The notes beneath the pieces are model-generated. The model was given only the letters and a program-made list of their open reading frames with translations, searched no databases and was not told the origin of the DNA. Both the position numbers and the translations under genes were made by a program. From Nectonema munidae (taxonomy: Eukaryota > Nematomorpha > Nectonematoida > Nectonematidae), in the NCBI GenBank assembly GCA_030549495.1, contig JAUIRK010000337.1, positions 155,522 through 219,521 on the forward strand: 64,000 nt of DNA, in the 5' to 3' direction. Positions 46,232 to 56,291 of the stretch are shown here, in pieces. How positions within the stretch are numbered: the stretch's first letter is position 1; every line of letters starts with the position of its first letter.

Positions 46232-47140
46232 TCAATTAAGTTTAAAGTTGTATCCATTAGGATTAGAAAATGGCTCCGTTAAAAGCGCAAAAATAATGGG
46301 AAGGGGGCAAAGAAGGAAATAAAAGAAGTCTTGGTGTCTGAGGTTCTCAAAGATGAGTCGTATACAAATTATGTCAAAGGCGTGTAGGGATAATGCGACA
46401 CTGAAGATAACGATGCAAGAAATGCGTTTGGAGCGCAGTCTTTTCCAGAATCGGAGAAGGAGGGAAGTCGCGATTTGTCGGAACGTTAGAGTGATTGGAG
46501 CTGGAGGCGCAGGCAAGGTGGGAGCTGGAAGCAAATAAGTAACGATGAGAAAGGCTTCTAGATTCAATGACGCGAGCAGCAGAAGAAAAGGAAAAATGGG
46601 GTACAAGAAGGGCATTAGGGTGGCATAAACGAGAAGATTGATTGGAAATAGGTAGAGGGAAAAGACGAATGAGAAGTGTGCACACGTGCAGATGAGCATG
46701 ATAATTGGACGAAGCAAGAAGGTGGCGAGGATGTGGTAGCCAATGAAAGCGAGCGGAGCTGAGTACAAAGGATAAGCGTACAAGCATGAAGAGGAAGCAG
46801 AAGGTTGCATAATTTTGAACCAAGGATCGCTTCGACTTTCCTTATCGGCGACACAAGACTTGAAAGGATAGAAAGTGTGGACAGTGAGGTAGACTGCAAG
46901 TAGTTCCTCCATGAATACCGAGACCAACATCAAGAAGGTGGTGCGCTTGCGTGCTTCCGTTTGCACAACAGATAGGACGTTGAGCACGAGAGGCACAAGA
47001 GCCAGAAATGCCAGGTAGAGCAAAGAAAAGACGTCCACACTTTCCTCGCAGTGCATGCACAAGAATCTGGCCGCCCTGAAATTGCGAGGACAACTCTCGA
47101 AACAGGTACTTTTGATCATGCAATATTTTCTCGGAGGGGT
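46232..47140 (-). CDS. JKAMP: JKAMP (JNK1/MAPK8-associated membrane protein) homologue
   Basis: A 295-codon frame from the ATG at 47119, with no intron inside. Mammalian JKAMP is a multi-pass ER protein that binds JNK1 and recruits proteasome and ERAD factors. The match is seen in the N-terminal Cys pattern (C6, C10-P, C21, C24; SCPRNFRAARFLCMHC against GVCPRGQRTNAQKYCQPC), in LLYLAFLALVPLVLN against WLYLGFMAMLPLVLH, in AYPLYS...FLLRPI against VYPLYT...MLLRPL, and in a late LHAFDII against LHAYGII. About six or seven hydrophobic segments are visible (near residues 31-52, 60-86, 120-145, 150-197, 235-257, 266-280). An acceptor (TTTTGTTTAG) at 47141 keeps the frame open upstream as TPPRKYC. So either a further 5' coding exon exists, or a leader is spliced here and the ATG at 47119 is used. 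Length is close to the vertebrate protein. Confidence 0.88.
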   Translation of the reverse strand, partial: TPPRKYCMIKSTCFESCPRNFRAARFLCMHCEESVDVFSLLYLAFLALVPLVLNVLSVVQTEARKRTTFLMLVSVFMEELLAVYLTVHTFYPFKSCVADKESRSDPWFKIMQPSASSSCLYAYPLYSAPLAFIGYHILATFLLRPIIMLICTCAHFSFVFSLYLFPINLLVYATLMPFLYPIFPFLLLLASLNLEAFLIVTYLLPAPTLPAPPAPITLTFRQIATSLLLRFWKRLRSKRISCIVIFSVALSLHAFDIICIRLIFENLRHQDFFYFLLCPLPIIFALLTEPFSNPNGYNFKLN

Positions 47141-47141
47141 C

Positions 47142-48365
47142 TAAACAAAATTAGAGTTAATATTTCGGAAAGAACAGAATATGATTATTAAATTGAATAA
47201 AAATAGTACGGCGGACAAAATTATTTTCCTTTATGTAAGACAAATTTATCCAAACACGATAGATACGGTAAGTAAAACCTCCCTCTGTAGGGCGCGCTCC
47301 CGCAATAAGTTCACATATGGGTTCAGTCGTTTGTACAGCGATGTTATAACGAACCGTGATTGTCGTGACAAAATAGTTCAAAGTTTGCTTTAATAGACGT
47401 TACCGGTACCTACCCAAAAATTCCCAGTGACATATTGTCATGCTTTGAAATCAATGTTTCTGTGTTTTACAAAGATTTAAGAAAAATATCGATACCAGAC
47501 ACACCCAAAGCTTAGGAGTAGGGGGAAATATCTGACTCCGACTTCTAGTACTTAGAAAATCTGCCTCTAACGCGAATAATTAAAAAGATCGGAATGCGAT
47601 TCTAAATATAGTCTAGCCAGCCTGCCAAAAGCGCCATCTCTATATTTGATCCAGTTTTGTAATCCCCGACTAATTTTTAATGTAAATTGACATCCAATGG
47701 AGCTCTCAACCTTTAAAACACCTCTAGCGCCACACAATGATAAAAACTGTTAAAAAGCGTCGTTATTGAGTCGAAAAAAGACACATGGAACATTATTTTC
47801 CCACTATTCATCAGCTGTATTGGTTCCTGACATGTCGCTTATCCAGATAGAAAAGCACAGTTGCTATCACTAAAAGATGGATTGCTGTCACATCTTTTGA
47901 TTTTATTGCATAAATAAAAAAAGGATGCAGGATGATATGATGAGAGAAATGGTCTTTCTTTTCCTGACCATTTTATCTGATTCCACTAACAAATAAACAT
48001 TAATAAAGTTCTTATTAAAATAAATAATAATTTTTCTTGATAAATTTTGCATATTCTATCTTGATTAATGACAGTAATTGTCTATTTAAAAAGTTGCTTG
48101 TTTTCTCTCTTATCAAACATTTTTTCATTTTCTATCTTTTATTAGTAAGAAATTATATGTGTCGAGCGTAGGGCACCCATATTTAATTTGTTGTGTTTGA
48201 AACTTATAAAGTAAGGCGTGATATTCTCTTAAATTCAATAAACAAACGGAATTTTTTGTATCATGGCTACTGGAGTAGTGAGTGAAATTTTTTTACTTAG
48301 CGTGTCAACCAATTTAGTACCAAAGGAAACACAGACTAACGCTTACTTTGAATAGAATTAAATAT
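47142..48365. other. upstream of the JKAMP homologue, no exon fixed
   Basis: A candidate 5' exon could not be supported. The open frames of 70-74 codons at 47157-47393 overlap on opposite strands and lack recognisable content. Confidence 0.35.
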
Positions 48366-48515
48366 AGATTAAAGGTAAAGGTTCGATGGGGTGTTTTCAT
48401 CGAGAAGGCACAGTTGCGCCGCTCGTATCGAACTATGAGGAAAGTAGGATCGATCTCAAGACCTTGAATTATCGAATTCAGCATCTAACCAACCTTACTC
48501 ACGCCATCTTACTGA
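48366..48515 (-). repeat. SINE S1, minus-strand copy
   Basis: The reverse strand reads GGCGTGAGTAAGGTTGGTTA, GAGATCGATCC (decayed B-box), CATAGTTCGATACGAG, GGCGCAACTGTGCCTTCTCG, ATGAAAACACCCC and CCTTTACC. It is the most complete 5' end of the family in the window. Confidence 0.8.
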
Positions 48516-49210
48516 AGTCGTATGCGCGTCATGCTAAATGGTAAACTTACTAAATGGGTAAAAATATAAATAGACATATTCTGTTAAAAAAATCAATTTA
48601 ATTAAATTTTAATCGCTTGAGACGATAATAAATTAATATAAATTTTACATATGTTATGTATTTTTGGTATTACAAAAAATTAATGGCGATTTTGATTTGG
48701 GAAAAAAATTGAAGCTTGTTCATGGGGGTACCCGCATAAATTTTTAGGCAAGCTCGATAGAGTTTTGTGAGTATAACGAGAGTTAAGGTGAAGAACTTAA
48801 CCGATTGATAAAACTACTATAACTAACTATTTCTATCATGCTGGGTTATCTTAAAACGTCAAAAGTTCCTGGAAATATCATGAATAAATAGAAGGCCTTA
48901 TTGATGATACCCGCAAAGAAATTTTAAATCTTTTTAGTGACTTTTTTAAACAAATTTACTTAAGTTACATGAAATAGAAACCATGAATTGCATGAGCACA
49001 TTGATTGGAAACTTGATCCTAACAATTTATTGAATAATGAAAGGGAACATAATGTAGATTTAGTACAGGCAGTTCCAAGAAAGAAATTTTAATAAAGAAA
49101 TTGAAAGCTATCTTTTGAAAATTGGAAAATTTGCTGTGAAAAGAGGAAATACTGAATTTCTAGAAATAGTTGTTGATTTAGAAAGCATAATTTAGGAAAA
49201 TGGAAACTTC

Positions 49211-49382
49211 AAGAATGAAAAAATCGCTTTTGCCTCCCTAAATCACTTTAATCGAAAATAGTTATTACTTTTGAATTTTCGTTATGAGTTTTCAATATTT
49301 TAAGGCATATTGCAACCTTATTTTTATACATTAATTTATAACAAGTAATGTTTTTAGGGAGGCAAAAGCGATTTTTCATTCT
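49211..49382. repeat. 31-32-bp inverted repeat
   Basis: AAGAATGAAAAAATCGCTTT then TGCCTCCCTAAA (49211-49242) is matched by its reverse complement at 49352-49382 with a single one-base gap. The loop is about 110 bp. It could be a folded RNA or the end pair of a tiny MITE. Confidence 0.8.
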
Positions 49383-50423
49383 TCTATTTTTTACTTTCTA
49401 TAGCTGTTGTCTATTTTATTCAACATATTTGATATAAAAATAACGGAATGAAGTCTGGAATTTGATAATTAATTAACACAAAAAGTGGATAGAATAAAAA
49501 AAATAAATCATTCTAAACTAGTCTTAAATTTAAACTATCATACTATGACATCAATCTTCAATATTACAGGGGTTAATTCGCCTCCGAATAATTTTATATC
49601 ACTTCTTCAATATATCAAAATTTAGAGGGAGATTTCATTGAAATGCCTCTAAAGAACTATCCACTACGTGGTTATGTAAAGAATATCACACCCTATTGAG
49701 ATTTTAACAAATAAATAAATTTGGATTAAAATGAAAATAATATGTTTGAAACCCAGTGATGAAATGGCAATCATGAAAATCAAACTCATGGTTTAATCGG
49801 TTGAGCAAACATCAAATTTTTCAAACACCAATTTTAAAACAAATTAATGTGCACGACAATAAAATTCATAACATGAGCTTTCATTTGGTGTATCACACGT
49901 TTAATTTGGTTGAGAAATGCGAAAGTTACAGACCTTAGAAGATTTGATCAATATTAAGTATAAACAACTAAAGTAGATTGAGTGCAAACAAAGTTGGGTT
50001 GATTGCGAAAGCATGAGAACAATAAGATCAACACTTGTGCATAAGTACTTGCTTCAAAAAGAATATGCATGAAACGCGACAGTCATAAATAACAACAGAC
50101 ATAAAGCGTGAGAAAAAATGTCTTAAAAAATATATTTTCTACGCATTGAAATACTTGAATTTTACAGTCTACTTGGCTAAATAAACGTCACAATTGACAA
50201 CGAAAAATTATCTTTATTAACATTGAAAAAAGTGGTTTATCATCTATCTATCTTATAGATTATGTCACTTTTTTTTTAATTTCAATGTCTTCTAATTTTT
50301 ACAAAATTCAATGAAGCTTGATAAAAATTTGATACAATCAAAAACTTTTTCTTCTTAACATATATGTCATGTTTGGTTGTTTTTTAATGACCCCAAGAAA
50401 AGTTACAAGTGTTTAAAATTTTG
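49383..50423. other. intergenic, no gene seen
   Basis: AT-rich DNA without open frames of note. Confidence 0.35.
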
Positions 50424-50957
50424 TAGGAAAAAATGCCCCCAATTAAAAAGTAGGAAAAATGCCCCCAGTAAAAATGCCCCCGAAAAAATGCCCCAATTTA
50501 AAATTAGGAAAAAATGCCCCAGCACAAAAAATTTCAAAAAATTACTAATTAAAATTTTTAAAAAAGATGTCAAATAAAGATTTTTTGTAAAAAAAAAGTT
50601 AACTTTTCATCTAAAACATTTAAAATTTAATTATAATAAACTAAAAAAACTCAGCATACGATAATTTTTTAAATACAAAATTTTTTTTTATAAAACAGCA
50701 AATATTTTTAGACTTTGTGTGTATCAGAACACTTTCTAAATATAATTTGTATTTTAACTGATTTTAAGAACACATTCCCACAAATCTGCACCTTTGCTAT
50801 TGTTTTCAGGAACTTTATAAAGAAAAACCCTATAGATTAAGAAATTTAGCCTTTCAAAACGGTACCAAATAAAAATATTTATATAATTAAAAAAATCCTG
50901 AAAATCAAAAATTAGGGGACATTTTTTCTAACTTTTTAATTGGTGGCATTTTTACCT
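50424..50957. repeat. MITE with TAGG-AAAAATGCCCC ends
   Basis: The left end TAGGAAAAAATGCCCCCAAT continues TAAAAAGTAGG. The right end in reverse is TAGGTAAAAATGCCACCAAT then TAAAAAGTTAG. AAAATGCCCC recurs four times in the left arm. It is about 534 bp with no coding capacity beyond the repeat frame. Confidence 0.75.
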
Positions 50958-50980
50958 ACAACCATCGAATATACACTAGT

Positions 50981-51290
50981 TTAAAAAAATCCAAAATTGT
51001 TAGGGGGTGGAATAGGCTTTTCATTTGAAAAATGAAGTAGTCTACCAGGCAAATTAAGGGGAATTGATGAAAGGATATTTGATTCAAAGAGAAAACAAAT
51101 AACTGAAGGTTTGATAGTTTTATATAAGTGAATATAGTCTAAAGGCAAAGAGTCTACTAGACACCCTGCGATGTTTATATGAAAACATGTGATTGATTTA
51201 GGGGCAAGGGTATAAAACGAAGTTATAATTGTGCAAACAAAATAAAACAAAAAATTAAGATCGCATTATTTCATTTTACTCAGCATCATT
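50981..51290 (-). pseudogene. LINE endonuclease (APE) N-terminal fragment
   Basis: The reverse strand encodes ITCFHINIAGCLVDSLPLDY, then TIKPSVICFLFESNILSSI and LPGRLLHFS. This follows the opening of non-LTR retrotransposon AP endonucleases (typically ...HLNIRSL..KLD.L......PDIICLTETWL..S). Only the first 80 or so residues are present, with no catalytic His or reverse transcriptase, so it is an internal or 5' fragment. Its upstream DNA is shared with 41974-42187. The family (clade) cannot be set from this much. Confidence 0.6.
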
Positions 51291-51424
51291 CAAAAATGAC
51301 AAATTGTCTCATACGCTATTAGTTTCATCCATCTTTGCTTATTATATGTAAAATTATTAAAAAAATTTATATTCTTGTTTATTTTATCTCTATTAAATTA
51401 TTTCAAATTAATCAATTTATCTCT

Positions 51425-51580
51425 TAATTTTTTAGAATTGTCCATGAGACAAAATGTCTTATGAAAATAACGGGGCGAATTGTCCATGAAACAAAATGTC
51501 TTATGAAAATAATGGGGCGAATTGTCCATGGGACGAACTGTCTTATGAAAATAATGGGGCGAAATGTCCGAGGACCAAAC
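51425..51580 (-). repeat. 42-bp tandem repeat, about 3.5 units
   Basis: Units begin GAATTGTCCATGAGACAAAA and end ATAATGGGGC. The 42-bp period is 14 codons, and the minus strand is open through it (MDNSPHYFHKTF repeats). It probably marks the end of a transposable element rather than a gene. Confidence 0.8.
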
Positions 51581-51619
51581 TAACAAATCAAAGTATACAA
51601 GAAAAGAAAATCATTACGT

Positions 51620-52361
51620 TTTTTTGAATATTTCTGTCTACAAATAAAATTCTGACAGCTGTCATAAATAGAACAAGTACATTTTTAACAACTGAAACAT
51701 TTTGTTTCGATATTATATTTTTATTATAATAATCAACAAATTTTCTTAAAAAAAGTGATTTGATTACGTGCAGTGTTATTATAAAATTAAACAATCGAAC
51801 ATTATAAAAAATATCTCTGCTCAAATATTAAGCAAATAGAGTATTCTTGCTTTTAAACTGAATAGATAATCAAAATATTCATTCCCAAATAAGTATTGAA
51901 AAAAATTTCTTGACTTGAAAAAATTACAAAGATACAAGAAAAAATACAAGATACCATTCTCTATTATGTTCCGAATCTTCTTTGCTAAAAGAGAAAAGTG
52001 CCAATTCAACTGTAGAGGTGAATAATTCTCAAAATCTTGAAGAAATTTCAGATTTTGAAAAATATCTTCAGAGTCTTGAAAAAATACATCTTTTAAACAT
52101 ATATCAAATGATCTTGAAGAAGCTTTTTTTGAAATAGAGAGATTGGGGCGTTTTGCAGACGCCAAAAATGTTTGGGATATAATTAAAAATTATCCAAATG
52201 GTTCAAGGCCTGTTTGTAAAATTGTTAGTGCAATGCCTACTACACAAGTATCGGTTGAAAGAGTGTTTTCTCATCTTAAATTAATTCTAAGTAATAATCG
52301 AATAAAAATGAGTGAAGAATTAACGAATGCAATAATTTTTCTCCGTATAAATAAATTTTAA
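51620..52361 (+). pseudogene. hAT-C transposase 3' part, copy 2
   Basis: The intact end is 52143-52361: GRFADAKNVWDIIKNYPNGS then PVCKIVSAMPTTQVSVERVF, SHLKLILSNNRIKMSEELTN and AIIFLRINKF, the hAT C-terminal dimerisation region with its normal stop. Upstream (51637-52140) the frame is broken but matches copy 1 at 45015. The minus-strand frame at 51821-52165 is a shadow. No terminal repeat was identified. Confidence 0.8.
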
Positions 52362-53120
52362 TGCTTGATTATTTTAGACATGGTTTTTGACAAAAAATTA
52401 TTAGGTCATGTCTTTTTAGTGTTTTTAATTTGCATTGTTTTTTTACATATATCAAAATATTAATTGGTTTAGATTTCAAGCATTTTCATGTAATAGGCTA
52501 TATTCTTACATTTTGTGATAAATGTTTATAACACTTTAATAAGATTTACAAAATTGAAAATAAAACACCTAGCTATTGAGTTTTAGGCTGAGTATACATT
52601 CCATACACCCACTAAGGCATATTTGAACAATTAGACTGATTAATATAGGAAAAATAAAAAAAAGTTTAGGAAGCGAAAGCTTTCATAAAAGAAGCGAGAA
52701 GCGGAAGCTATAAAAAAAATGGATAGCTTCCGTATTCCTTGTTTATACACTAGTTTTGATGTGGTATTTAATTATTTCAAGTGTAATTTTCAAAAAAAAC
52801 AAAATATCTTTATTCATCACGAAATAGCAATTCCCATCTGTCCTTTTTGTATATTACGCAGAGCATGTGTTATATAACTTTTACATTCTTCGCTGTTAAT
52901 TGAGAAAACTGATTTTTTAATAACGTTTTGTAGAGTGATTGATTGGACTGTGACTAAAACAACAATTTTTAGAACATGTTTTGTATAATAAATCTTGTTT
53001 TACCCAATTTTTGGTTTGCAAAATTTTTAATTTTTGAAAATGCCAGCTCAATTTTAGCATGTAACTATATGTAGCTAAAAACTTCAAAATATGTCCATTT
53101 GACGTTATTAAGCTTTCGAT

Positions 53121-54257
53121 TAGAGCCCTACGCGGGGCGGATAACCCACGCGGATTATGCGGGACCCGCACTCGCGGGGCGGATGTGGGCTGTCCACATT
53201 ATATTTTTTGTGGGGCGGGGGGATGCGGGTCATTTGAAAAAAATTTTGTGGGGCGGGGCGGATGTGGGTTGTCCTTATCAATAAGGCGAATTTGTGAAGC
53301 AAAAACATTAGTATGAAATGAAAGAAATAGAGAGCTAAGTGCGATGTCAAAAATTGCGAAATAAAGAAAATGCATAAAATTAAAGGCAGGAATTTATTTA
53401 GTTTATCCTGAATTTTTGCAAGATATGTTTTAATTTTTCCATGTTTATACTCTAACAAAATTGAATTACTGGCATTGATTTGTTTTTTTTCATTTTTATT
53501 CTTTCGGCCCGCATAAATTTGGGAAGTATATTTTGTGGCCCTTATATTGAAAAGTTTGGAGACTTTTGCCTTAGACTGTATTTAAAAAGGATCGTTGACA
53601 CTTCCATAAGCGTTTCATTAAGTAACATCTTAACCCATTAAGTCTCTATGCTTCTATTTGAAAACATAAGTAATTTCATCTTCGTCTGCTTTTTTCAATG
53701 ACTTTGAATATAAATCGTCTGCGTTTTTTTGGATATCGTCTGATTTCTATGGTACTTAATGGGTTAAGCATTTATTTAGTAAAGATTTTGAATTATAATA
53801 GGAAATAGATTTAAACATTACTAATTTTGAGAGTTGGCGCAGACCTTGAGAAAACAAAACTAGATAAAATACCGAGCGTAGCAGAGCAGACATAAACTGA
53901 TAAGATGCTTGGCAGAACTGGTGCAAATTCATTAAATGAAACTTAGAGCAACCGCAAACTTACAAAAAGTGAGTCAGAACGAGTGCGAAGATGCACGCGT
54001 AAAGGTCTAGTGTTGTTTCATGCGAAGCGGGTGTAGCATATTTTATTTGGTTAATTGCGGGGTGGGACGGACAGCACTGTTTGAATAGTTGAGGGGCGGG
54101 GCGGGGCAACGCAGTTTAAATAGTTTCGGGGCGGGGCAACGCAGTTTGAATAGTTTCGGGGCGGTGCGGGTGCAAATTGATAAAATGCGGGTGCAGATTC
54201 ACAAAATGCGGGTTGGGGCGGGTGCGGACAAAATTTTTCAACCCACGCAGGGCTCTA
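53121..54257 (+). mobile_element. GC-rich non-autonomous hAT, perfect 8-bp target duplication
   Basis: CTTTCGAT flanks both ends exactly (53113-53120 and 54258-54265). The left end is TAGAGCCCTACGCGGGGC; the right end in reverse is TAGAGCCCTGCGTGGGTTG. Subterminal regions hold many GGGGCGG and GCGGGTGC strings, in strong contrast to the AT-rich surroundings. It is 1137 bp and encodes no transposase. Open frames across its edges are chimeric. Confidence 0.85.
53634..53763 (-). repeat. TTAA MITE T2, intact copy inside the hAT
   Basis: TTAA at 53630-53633 and 53764-53767. Ends are CCCATTAAGTCTC and, in reverse, CCCATTAAGTACC. It is 130 bp. The internal CATCTTCGTCTGCTTTTTTC and ATATAAATCGTCTGCG resemble T1 loosely, so T1 and T2 are probably sister families. 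Confidence 0.85.
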
Positions 54258-55379
54258 CTTTCGATCACCCGCGGTTTCTGGATTTTAGCATTATCCAGAA
54301 TTAGCCAACATTTGTTCAAGTTGTATTATATCAGAAATTCTTCAAACTTTTTAGCATTACATGTTCCAACATTAATAATTTTGAAATGCAATATTCCACT
54401 TTCGTTCATTGCAGCTATCAATGTTACATTTTTGCCTAAATTTGGAAAAAAGATTAAATCTTTCATTTTATAAAAAAAAAATTACCTTTAACTGTAGGGA
54501 CAACAATTTTTGCTTTTTCCAATTTTGGAGCGCGCATTATTCTTTCTCATTAAATTGAAACCGGTCTCGTCTATAAAAATGCACATAACTTTTTGACTTG
54601 GTGCGTTAAGTGCAAAATCTTCACAGAAAATTCTCCTTTTTTGAATACTTTCACAATTGACGCGATCAATTTCTCGATGACATTTTTTGTAAGTTATTTT
54701 CAGTTGGTCCACCAAAACATAGTGTATGGTTGTTAGTGAAACATCCAAATTATATTTTCGACATAAACCACCAGCAATTTCTAGTAAAGTTACTTGGGGA
54801 TTTTCTGATACCATTTCTTCTATGAATTTTACATGCAAGTCATTTACTTTCTTGTACGTTCTACCACCTTTACATAATCGCTTTCAGCTTCATAATGACT
54901 ATTTATAAGCTGTTTAGCAGTATAGTAGTTTAAATTTAAAACTTTAGAAGCTTTTATAACAGTTTCTCCTTCTACACAAACAAGTCTAACCTAATCAAGC
55001 TTGATAATGTCAAATGGACATATTTTGTAGTTTTTAGCTACATATAGTTACATGCTAAATCCAATTGAGCTGGCATTTTCAAAAATTAAAAATTTTGCAA
55101 AAAAAAATTGGGTAAAACAAGATTTATTAGATACAAAACATGTTCTAAAAATTTTGTTTTAGTCACAGTCCAATCAATCACGCTACAAAACGTTATTAAA
55201 GAAGCAGTTTTCTCAATTAACAGCAAATAATGTAAAAGTTATATAACACATGCTCTGCGTAATATACAAAGAGGACAGGTGGGAATTGCTATTTCGTGAT
55301 GAATTAAGATATTTTGTTTGTTTTGAAAATTACACTTGAAATAATTAAATATCACATTAAAACTAGTGTATAAACAATG

Positions 55380-56238
55380 GGATTTTTGGAGTGAGAAAAT
55401 ATATAAAATTTAATATTCTGGAGGTAAATTTCATGAATGATAAATATCGGATTAGATGATTATCACTGTATATAATACTGCTCATTCAGAACCACACTTC
55501 AGAATATTTATGAAAAAAGACATTTTAGAATTTAAAAAAAGAAATTTTGAAACTTAAAATGGTATATATATTATATCCAAAATGGTAAATTTGATATTTT
55601 TGGAATTTAAAACTATTATCAAATTTTTAAGTAATTTTATCTACTTACCACTTTCTTATCGTGTGTGTTGCACTGACGAACGTAGAAAGAGTCTACTTAA
55701 ATATATGATAAAGAGATTTTAATTTCAAAAAATGCCTTACAAATTTTACTTATTTATATCATATAATATTGACAAATTTATAATAGATTATAAGATAGTT
55801 GAGTCCAATTGGACCAAAAGAAGATGGATGTCAGTTTTGTTTCACAGAAAAACACGACAATGTTTCAAAACAAAACATATGAAAATAAGGAACAATCAAA
55901 AATAAGGTCACAAAAAATGAACCTAAAGTATCCGAAAAAGAATATATGTTCTTATAAAATAAATCCACGTATAATCGGAATTAAAATTAAATAACCAGAA
56001 AATTGTATTACTTTGCAAATAAATCTTTAAAGTTTCATATTTTTTTACAATAGTTCGCCATTACTCCATTTTTGACATTGGAATGGAAAAATATTAAAGT
56101 AAAAACAAACGTTTTACAAGCTGCGCCAATTAATCAATCAAAAACAAACGCTAAATAAAACATATTTGTGGATAGGTTTTTTTAGCAAATCTTTTTTCCT
56201 CTTCTAATCACTTTAATTGTTTCTATTGATGAAAATAT
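55380..56238. other. intergenic, no gene seen
   Basis: An H1-like MITE end (AAAAAAGACATTTTAGAATT to AAAATGGTATATATA) lies at about 55515-55573. Otherwise plain AT-rich DNA. Confidence 0.4.
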
Positions 56239-56291
56239 ATGGTTGGTTGGTTTGAGATATCAAAGCACTTTCAACCGTAAGGCTATATGCT

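Larger units (their letters stand above)
52917..54990 (-). pseudogene. Tc1/IS630-type DDE transposase, split by a hAT
   Basis: From the right: a helix-turn-helix N-terminus (ETVIKASKVLNLNYYTAKQL, about 54945-54890), then 54838-54488 with VTLLEIAGGLCRKYNLDVS and the first Asp in CIFIDETGFNLM. The second Asp is in CWLILDNAKIQKPRVIE (about 54310-54266). The hAT then interrupts. The frame resumes at 53120 with ITSNGHILKFLATYSYMLK. A 4-nt loss in the left arm destroys the following NPIE motif, which survives in the right arm as MLNPIELAFSKIKNF. The copy is inactive: the hAT insertion plus at least two frame changes. Confidence 0.85.
52739..55377 (-). mobile_element. Tc1/IS630-type transposon with about 380-bp inverted arms
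   Basis: The outer ends are TTGTTTATACACTAG and its reverse complement. The arms run 52739-53115 and 54997-55377, both ending inward at AAGCTT, and are closely similar throughout. A TA lies within the terminal match, so the exact target TA is uncertain. The transposase runs on the minus strand between and into the left arm. A hAT (53121-54257) is inserted in the coding region. Confidence 0.8.

Noticed and set aside
46374-46899. Open frames of 61-149 codons overlapping the JKAMP homologue in other frames and on the other strand
   Set aside because: They are shadows of the long conserved frame; none has recognisable content.
47290-47345. A TYCGSAPYRG reading upstream of JKAMP that looks like the LYCGK motif, followed by a GT donor
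   Set aside because: A stop lies directly before it and no AG acceptor exists between the stop and the motif.
50377-50577. 66-codon Lys/Pro-rich frame
   Set aside because: It arises from AAAATGCCCC repeats in a MITE arm.
52917-53171. 84-codon minus-strand frame as a single gene
   Set aside because: It crosses the hAT/Tc1 boundary at 53120, so the first part is hAT end sequence and only the rest is transposase.
54116-54319. 67-codon minus-strand frame as a single gene
   Set aside because: Also chimeric: transposase down to about 54266, then hAT terminal repeats.
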